Shown here piece after piece: positions 57,224 through 64,000 of a stretch of 64,000 bases of DNA. This stretch comes from Stenocarpella maydis (taxonomy: Eukaryota; Ascomycota; Sordariomycetes; Diaporthales; Diaporthaceae). The position numbers and the translations under genes were made by a program. The stretch lies in contig NQMI01000026.1 in assembly GCA_002270565.1 (NCBI GenBank), positions 248,001 to 312,000 of the forward strand, written 5' to 3'. Numbering within the stretch: position 1 is the stretch's first letter; each line of letters opens with the position of its first letter. The notes below the pieces were generated by a model. The model did not search any database. It was not told where the DNA came from and was given only the letters and a program-made list of their open reading frames with translations.

Positions 57224-60200
57224 TCATTTGCTGTCGTCATACACCACGCTCCCACAGCGCCCACAAACCAGTCCTTGATGGCCCAGGATTTTCTTTGGCC
57301 TAAACTTCCTCGCCCCGCACTTTCGGCAGGGCAAATCATCCCCGTCCTCACTGCTCCGACGGCCGGCTTCGCTGTCGCTGGTCAGCTCCGGACTAAGCTT
57401 GCCGACGACCGAATCAGCCGGGGCGGGGCGGTTCTCTTCGTGGGTTGTCATAGTGCTCAGATGTGACGCTCCACGTTGCACGTCAGCTGGGCGCCTCTCG
57501 AACCCAGGGACTGGAGGTCTCGCGTCGTCACCTGGCGAGAGGGGCATCGTGGAGGACCTCGACGCTGCCAGGCTCTTTCGGCGGGGCCCGTCGGAAGCGG
57601 GCTCGCGACCTTCGCCCGCAGGCGTCACAGCATCGCTGGCAGTCCGCTGGTGACCTTTCACTCCCGCAGTGGACTTCCCATCCCCTCCGGACCCTCTAAG
57701 GCCAGCTAAGCCCTTCCAGCGGTTCAAATTCCAGAATCCGTAGCTTGCCCCGGCCGGGTCAAGCCGCAGCTCTTCGGGCCCGTCTTCAGCAGATCTGAAG
57801 CTGAAAGAGGGCACCGGAGGAGTTGTAGGAGCTTCCTCGGCCTTTTTGGAGCTCTTGCGGTCCCTAGCTGTTGATGGCCGGGGCTTGCCTTGTGGGGGAT
57901 CCTCCCGACGTCGGTCGCTGTCTACCTCGGGATCCTCCATATTCGTAGGATGTAAGGGCGAGAAGCCCGAGGCCATCTTTGCGTCTACGGTATTGGCCGT
58001 CTTTGGCCGTAACCGACCGCTCGCTACGCTGCTCGTCGGACTACCAGGTGGGTCGTTGGCACCTGTGAGGATCCGCGGGGAGGCCATTGCGTACTGCTGC
58101 TTCCTGGCATTTGCGGCCAAGTTTGTCCGGTTTCCTCTTGCCGCTTGCCGCGCGTCCTTCGCGGGTGATATGCTCCTCTCGCTCCGCACGGGCGTTCCTA
58201 TGCTGCCAGCTATGGAATGCGGCCGGCCTCCCTCAATATCCAGGCGCCAGCTCAAGATCATGTCCTGAGACAGCTTCGGCGTCCCGGGTGCGCCCCGCGT
58301 GATACCTGGCGGCAGCACTCCGGGCTGTCCAGCCCCGGTGCTCAGACTACCACGCCGTGAGTGCGCAGCGCTACCAGCGCTCGTTCTGGTCCTGATGCTA
58401 GATGAGCGGACCACACTTGGGCCCAGGGCACCGCCGGTTTTCCTGGAGAAGGTGCTTCCGGTCTCCCAACTCTCGTGGCGTCGTTTCGCGAAGGCACAGT
58501 CCTGCCGAAAGACCTTTATGATGCCTTGGTCGTCCGACGTCACGATAATATTGCCGCCGCTGTGAGACTTGCGAGCGAGGTATGCAGGCGAGTGCTCGAT
58601 CTTCTTGACGATGCCTGGCGTTGACAACGGAATGTCCTGGTCTTGTGCCTTCTCCTGGCTGTCGGCTTCTGATGGTGCAGTCTGAGACGAAGTGGCGGCG
58701 GTCTCATCCGAAGGCATGAGAGTGACAGGTGGTGGGTTGCACAGATCGTAAATCGGATCCCCAGACTCACTCAGGAGTTGCCTAGTCTTGACCGGGGCAA
58801 AAAGCGCCGTGGTCACCATATCGCCATGAGCCTCAAAGCTTTCGCTGGGGTGTTTGTTGGAGTCACCGGCGGCGGCTTCTCCCACTTTCCAGATGAATGT
58901 CTTCCTATTCTCGCTCCCGCTGATGACGTATCGTGCATCGTCGCTGAAGCTGGCACTGATTTGAGTGCATGTGTTCTCGTGTCCCTTGAACTTGACATCC
59001 AGGCTGCCGTCCTTCATGTTGTAGACCCGTATCCTTGAGTCGTTGGTCGATATCATGATCTTGACCTCACCAGGCTCCGTACCACCGGAGCCCCCCGAGG
59101 TGAGGGGCATGGTCATGGTCTGTATGCCGGTGATCTTACTGCCCTTTGAGTTTTTGCCCCGAGAGCTCTTGGCGTGTATCTGGCTGTGGAACTTGAGGCC
59201 CTCCGTGTCATAAACCATGCACAACCCGTTCAGTAGCCCCGCGATAGCCAGCTTGCCATCCGGTGAGAATGCCACGGCGGTGATGAGATCTGGAAGACGC
59301 ACGCTGTAGGCGACGTTCTTGTCAGGAATGCTCCAAAGCCGCAGTGTCATGTCCAGGCTCCCCGCAAGGAAGAAGCGGTCATCCGTCGGATGGAAGGCAA
59401 CCTTGGTCACCACGTCCTTGTGCTTGAACGCGCAGAGGCACTCGTCGCGGCTGGTGTGCCAAAGTCTCACCGACTTGTCCATGCTGGTCGAAAGGAGGAA
59501 GTTGTTCTTGCTCCAGCTCAGGTCGAGGACCTCGTTCACATGGCCCAAGAGCTCACGGTAGGGCCGTTCCAGAAAGACAGGGGTCGACAGCCTCTCACCG
59601 ACGGGGCAAGTAACAGCTTCCTCCTCCTGTGCCCGCCGCTCCTCCGGGGTTGATATGACGGCCCACATCCTGACAACCCTGTCCTTGCCAGCGGCAGCCA
59701 GATATTTACCGTCTTTGGAGAACTCTGTAGCCCAAATCGCGCCGCCGGTCCGCTCCGTCCTCCTGCCGCCGCCACCAGCACCGGCTACAGACACGGTGAC
59801 GACGGGGACTTTAGCGGAGGCTGCCTGGGCGCCGTCCTCAGAAGTCAGCGACGGGTAGGTCCCAATCAGCTCCTGGGCAAGAAACATCCGGTTGAACTCC
59901 CGCTCGTGGTGTTTCTTGTTGTGGGCCCGGATGCGGATATACCTCGGAGGCTCCTTGTGGCGGGGGATGAAGCCTCCCGCGTCAACGATATCGGCAAACA
60001 CCCGGGCATCTGAGCCGTCCATCCGAGATTCGCCGTTGAACTCGGACTCGCTATCGTGTATGGAGTCAACATCGCCCCTTGACTTTCTTGTGGTACGCAT
60101 TCCGAGCCGGCTGAGAAGCGAGGGGCCTTTCCTACACGGATTGGGATATGATCAGCACCTGAATAGTGGTACAATGGGAAAGCTGGGCCTCTCATGGGTT

Positions 60201-61303
60201 CTGAAGTCCCGCGAGATCCAGCATTCCATTCCCCAGAATCATGATCGGCCGAGTTGAAGTACACGCCATGGCGGGTCCACCTACTTCTTCTCCTTGGCAA
60301 CATCGCCAGAGGGCGTCGTCTGTCTGCCGCTCAGGTCCGAGCTTTGGCGCGTGATCGTCTCTAGGGGCTCCGAATTGTCATCGGCTTTTGTAGGAGCCAC
60401 GCCCCGGGTTCGAGGCTGCCTGGAGAGAGTGGATTCGGTATTGGTGCGGAGGAAGATGTGCTGCAGGCATGACATGTTGTCAGCGTGATGGACCCGCAAG
60501 ATCGCATTGCTCCACAAGCGCAGGACCGGCGGTTTACCAGCAAGAGCAGCCGAATGACATACCTGTGACAACGGATCGAAGCCAGGGTTGCCAGAAGGCA
60601 AGTGTGCAGAGTGTGCTATGCTCGTGGCGGATGGTTTCGCAGCGCCGTCGTGAGCATCCTTGTCTTTGGAGACAAGTACCGGCTCTGTGTCTTGCCGAGC
60701 AACCTGGTCGGCGCCCTTCCTCGCGGTCACGGCAGAAGCAGGCGTGGGTGGGCCTATAGTTGTGGTGGTGATCGGAGTCGGGTTGGAACTACTGTGGTTG
60801 CCTGGCTCTTGCGGCGCGGTTAGTCTGAGCGAATCCTACAGAGAGAGCCCGCGGAAGCCGTGACAGCCAAAAAGACGTGGGTTGGGAAGGGGGGCAGCAT
60901 GGGTATGCGGAAGCCAGGGAGTGTGGCGGTGAGTCCGGGGACGGGAAGACGACGGCGGCGGGGACGGCGACGGAGACGGAGCATCCTGTGCGCTCATACA
61001 CTACGCATGCGGCGGCTCTCGTCGCATGTGGACCGATGGAGGCCCTCGATGCGGGAGAAGAAGGGGCCACAAGCAGGCAGAGGTACAGCAAAGGTTTGCG
61101 GGCCCAAGGGGACAGTAGGGCGACAGCTTACCTCGTGAGTTGTGCTGTGGCGCGTGCGACGGTGAGGGCGAGGGTGAAGGGGAGGGGGAGCCGGACGACT
61201 TGGTGTTGAGAGGCGGCACGAGGGCATGCTGGGAAGTGCGAGAGGCGGAGGCGGCATGTCGAGGGCCCTGGGAGGTCTTTATGGGGGTAGGGCGAGCCGC
61301 CAT
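57224..61303 (-). CDS. WD40-repeat protein (WDR44/Dgr2-like) with C-terminal zinc ribbon
   Basis: Four exons, 61303-61132, 60801-60563, 60460-60285 and 60131-57224, give 1164 residues. The N-terminal third is low-complexity Ser/Pro (SPSPSP run) and contains FDPLSQHIFLRTNTEST and EKKKGPSLLSRLG, both rebuilt across introns and both typical of this family. WD40 repeats follow (IWATEFSKDGKYLAAAGKDRVVRMW, LLGHVNEVLDLSWSKNN, TKVAFHPTDDRFFLAGSLDMTLRLW and others). A long disordered Ser/Pro/Arg-rich tail comes next, and the protein ends in a C-x2-C ... C-x2-C element (CRKCGARKF to CGRCGSVVYD), a small zinc ribbon. Relatives are Rab11-binding WDR44 in animals and the poorly known Dgr2 group in yeast, so a scaffold role in trafficking or stress response is inferred. 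The second exon's acceptor (60802) has a near alternative nine bases upstream, so that boundary is less sure. Confidence 0.88.
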
Positions 61304-63312
61304 ATTTCCATCATGTATAGCACACACAGCCTTGTGCCCCAGCTAGGGAAGCGAGAGACTATCGTGGGCCGGCCTCGGTTAGTTGGCTGGCCGATCGTCC
61401 GGGGGGCCGGTCTGTCCGTCGAGCGTAGTTGTTCTGGGTGTGCACAAACAGGAGGGGTCGTGGTCCAGCTCCAACCCGACGAGGTCCGACAGGAGCAAGC
61501 AGCAACATACGGCGGCGGCGGCAGCAGCAGCAGCAGGAGGAGGAGGAGGAGGAGGAGGAGGATGAGGATGAGGGTGGACAAGGAGGGCCGTGGTGCACAA
61601 CTCCAGCCAGTAGAACTCGGGTACGCTGGAGTAGGTGCAGTGGGAAAATCGAAGCTCATCAATCAATCACACACCACGAGACAGGCACAACAGGACAAGC
61701 ATAGGCCAGGATGAGCTCCAGTATGTCCCCAGTTCTGCTCCAGGAACGAGCGAGATTCGAGATGGCAGATGGCGGCAGGGAACCCCTGGGCAGATGGGGC
61801 CTGGGGGGGATGGTGGAGTAGCGAGAGTGGAAAAAGGAACAACGAGAAGACGGCCAAAAGTATAGGGTACCGTGAAATGCTGCCGAGTCACGTATTATCA
61901 ACGTATCAAGCGAACGTATTACCCGACTCGCTTGTCGCTGTTGCAGTTTCCGTATTCCGTATTCGGTACGAACCGTATCAATCAGCGTACAGACGGTCCG
62001 TACGTAGTACATAATAGTGTTAGCCACCATGATACACTAAATGTACACAGTAACTACTGAACTAGTTGACGCATGCAGCAGACACCACAAGTTTATCCAG
62101 AACAGGCAATTCGTTTCTCCCCTTGCAGTCGTTCCGGAGACGAATGCGTGTGACAGCAATATGTAAGACAATATGCGCGACTTGTGGTCAGCCCGGTGAG
62201 GAGCATTGTCAGACCAGCGTCCTCGTCATGATGCGCGCACCCAATATGACGATCGCGTTTGGCAGCCCAATAAGCAAATATATCACGAAGTATTTCAGAC
62301 CCGGGGACCTTCATGAAACACGGACCCGTGAGACAGACATGAAATTATCCTGGTTCTTGTTTGTCCTCGGCTCATGAACCGGTGGTGTGTGGACGAGGCA
62401 TGTGCAGACACATCCGGAAACACTTGACTCAAAATCCCAAACCCCAGACTCCACAGGCCTCGGGAGAAAAGGATGGGATGAGACCAAAACCAAACCCAGG
62501 GCCAAATCCACGACAGGGAAAAGGAGACATTGACAGCATGGGCCCAAACTCAATCGCATAGGGCTGTAACCCCTGCTCCCCAATAAACTTCAGCTCCCAT
62601 CCCTTCCCACCCCGTTTCTGTTTCTCCTTGTGCCTCTGGCCACGTAATCCTCACCATCAACCATTGATTGGGGGTTGTTGCCCATACTTATGTGTATGTG
62701 CAAATTCTGCTGCTGCGGACCATCTCGCTTCCTCTCGGCACACGGACACTGCGTGCAGGTGCAGCACCTGTACAACTCTTCGTAGATACCGGTTGTCACA
62801 TCACAAGCGACCGCAGGTTCAGCAGTGTTGAGGCAAAGGAATGCCCGGAACTGTCTGGACTCCCGCCGTCCCCGGCTCTCCGTCCATCCTTGCGCGATAC
62901 AACCGATTGCCCTAGCACACTACGTCCGTCCACTTGGAACAAAGAACAAAAATCTCCCTCCCGCCTCTCCCTTCGGTTGCGTATCTGGCGAGTAGTTTTA
63001 CTGCTTGTAATTGGGGATCATGGCGCCGGCCTGTGTCTGTTCGTGTGTACGCGGCGTTGACAGGTAACCAACCACCCTGCATCAGGCTGCATGCCCCATC
63101 CCTTCGACGCATGCTCTACCAGTTGGTCTGGCCGCCATATACAATCGCTAGACGTCCCGGCGCAGCCGGCCGAAGCTATGGCGAGCTAATCTCCCCATGT
63201 CCTCCTTCACTAAGGCCGGTCGGTGGGAACCATCCGACCTTGCCGGCTTGGTCGCTGCCAATCAAGTTCTTCTAGTAGTGGTGGCAGGACTTGCTGCCGG
63301 GTGTGCCTCGTC
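61304..63312. other. Intergenic spacer with GGA repeat and CGTAT-rich patch
   Basis: Upstream region of the WD40 gene and 3' flank of Pelota. No gene is supported. A GGC/AGC/AGG triplet run occurs at about 61512-61563, and six CGTAT words cluster between 61891 and 61980. Confidence 0.55.
61512..61563. repeat. GGC/AGC/AGG trinucleotide repeat
   Basis: Three consecutive triplet runs (GGC, then AGC, then AGG) about 210-260 bp upstream of the WD40 gene's start codon, so probably in its promoter or 5' UTR. Confidence 0.75.
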
Positions 63313-64000
63313 TCATATGATCAAGTCGCCGTTGTCTGCCACACCCTCGCCGCCCTCGTCATCCGAGTCATCCAGGTCATGCATCGGGTACGTCAGGATG
63401 GCGGCGATGCCGCCCAAGCTCCCCAGCCTCTGCCCGCTCTCGTGGTCGCTGCTTAACACCCTGGCCTCGCCGCCGTCCTCCTTGACCTTGTCGACCATGG
63501 CGACGTACCGCTTTCTTGTAGCAATGTCCTGGCTACGGAAGAGGTCGTTGTTGATGAGGAGGACGCCGCCGCCACGGCCGACGGCCCCCTCCATGACGGC
63601 CTTGCCAACGGGCCGGATGCCGTACCAGGCCCTGCCGTCGTCCTTGCGCAGCCTCTTGCCCAGCTCGTCCAGGTACTTGGTCTCGGAGGCTGACTTGCGC
63701 TCCTTCATCAGCCCCAGCACCTCCTTGCTCTTGAGAATCTCGTTGAGCGAGTAGACATTCCCGCTGCTGGCATGTGTGACGACAGCGTTCCTGCCCAGGG
63801 CCAGGAGCTTCTTGTCGGCCAGACGCGCGCCTTCCTCCAGCACGTACCCCCTGAAGTTGTTGGCGACGTAGCCGGGGCTCGCGATTAATAGGGGTCGGGG
63901 TTGTGAGAAGTCGATTGCGCGCAGCAGGGTGGCGAGGGTCTTTTCGAAGAACCTGCGCATGCCCTTGTCGTCCTTATGAGAGGCCGAGGCCTTGCGGGAC
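63313..64000 (-). CDS. Dom34/Pelota, 3' part
   Basis: The frame is open to the right edge, so the N-terminal part lies outside; about 229 residues are visible. They cover the central and C-terminal eRF1-like domains of Pelota: MRRFFEKTLATLLRAIDF, PLLIASPGYVANNFRGYVL, THASSGNVYSLNEIL, then ETKYLDELGKRL and ARVLSSDHESGQRLGSLGGIAAILTYPM, ending in the acidic DLDDSDDEGG tail usual for eukaryotic Dom34. With Hbs1 it rescues stalled ribosomes in no-go and non-stop mRNA decay. It is a conserved single-copy housekeeping gene in the cytoplasm, which marks this edge of the window as core genome. The stop codon is at 63313-63315. Confidence 0.95.
   Translation of the reverse strand, partial: SRKASASHKDDKGMRRFFEKTLATLLRAIDFSQPRPLLIASPGYVANNFRGYVLEEGARLADKKLLALGRNAVVTHASSGNVYSLNEILKSKEVLGLMKERKSASETKYLDELGKRLRKDDGRAWYGIRPVGKAVMEGAVGRGGGVLLINNDLFRSQDIATRKRYVAMVDKVKEDGGEARVLSSDHESGQRLGSLGGIAAILTYPMHDLDDSDDEGGEGVADNGDLII

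Overview
The window reads as nuclear DNA of a filamentous ascomycete (Pezizomycotina, probably a Sordariomycete). Genes are sparse and cut by short GT-AG introns, mostly 50-150 bp with CTAAC/CTGAC-like branch sites. Coding sequence is GC-rich and the spacers carry TA and CTG microsatellites. The families are typical of such fungi: Zn2Cys6 regulator, PKS-NRPS megasynthase, fungal S41-like peptidase, GH16, GH32, amidoligase.

Layout. 1-2417 (+): 3' part of an ABCC-type ABC transporter. 3570-3908 (-): probable remnant of an RNase III-like gene. 5680-8151 (+): secreted S41-family peptidase. 9404-10841 (-): FAD-dependent monooxygenase. 12364-21234: apparent sugar-utilisation module made of an intracellular-looking GH32 fructosidase (-), a Zn2Cys6 regulator (-) and, divergent from the regulator, an MFS sugar porter (+). 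21901-34506 (-): one five-exon gene for a 4118-residue hybrid PKS-NRPS, ordered KS-AT-DH-cMeT-(ER-null)-KR-ACP-C-A-T-R. 36896-37642 (+): NAD(P)-binding oxidoreductase, divergent from the megasynthase. 38983-40409 (+): secreted beta-propeller lactonase-like protein. 41156-42268 (+): PLP enzyme of the D-threonine aldolase / D-serine dehydratase fold. 43022-44193 (+): ubiquitin E2. 45583-46599 (+): secreted GH16. 47018-47590 (-): internally deleted class V aminotransferase. 49026-50903 (-): APC amino acid/choline/GABA-type permease. 54217-55288 (-): amidoligase. 57224-61303 (-): WD40 protein with a C-terminal zinc ribbon. 63313-64000 (-): 3' part of Dom34/Pelota.

How it fits together. Two functional groups stand out. 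The first is regulator plus transporter plus fructosidase, which looks like import and intracellular cleavage of sucrose or short fructans. The second is the PKS-NRPS locus, whose only immediate candidate partner is the divergent oxidoreductase. No discrete trans-enoyl reductase, P450, or cluster-specific regulator beyond the sugar-type one is visible within the window, so the biosynthetic set is minimal. Pelota, the WD40 protein and the E2 look like conserved housekeeping genes in the right half; the left half is more accessory. Large spacers, notably 50.9-54.2 kb and 61.3-63.3 kb, hold no gene I can support. The exact palindrome TACCTAGGTA recurs four times, only in spacers.

All exon structures were assembled by hand from reading frames, splice signals and family resemblance remembered from general knowledge. 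No alignment or database search was run.
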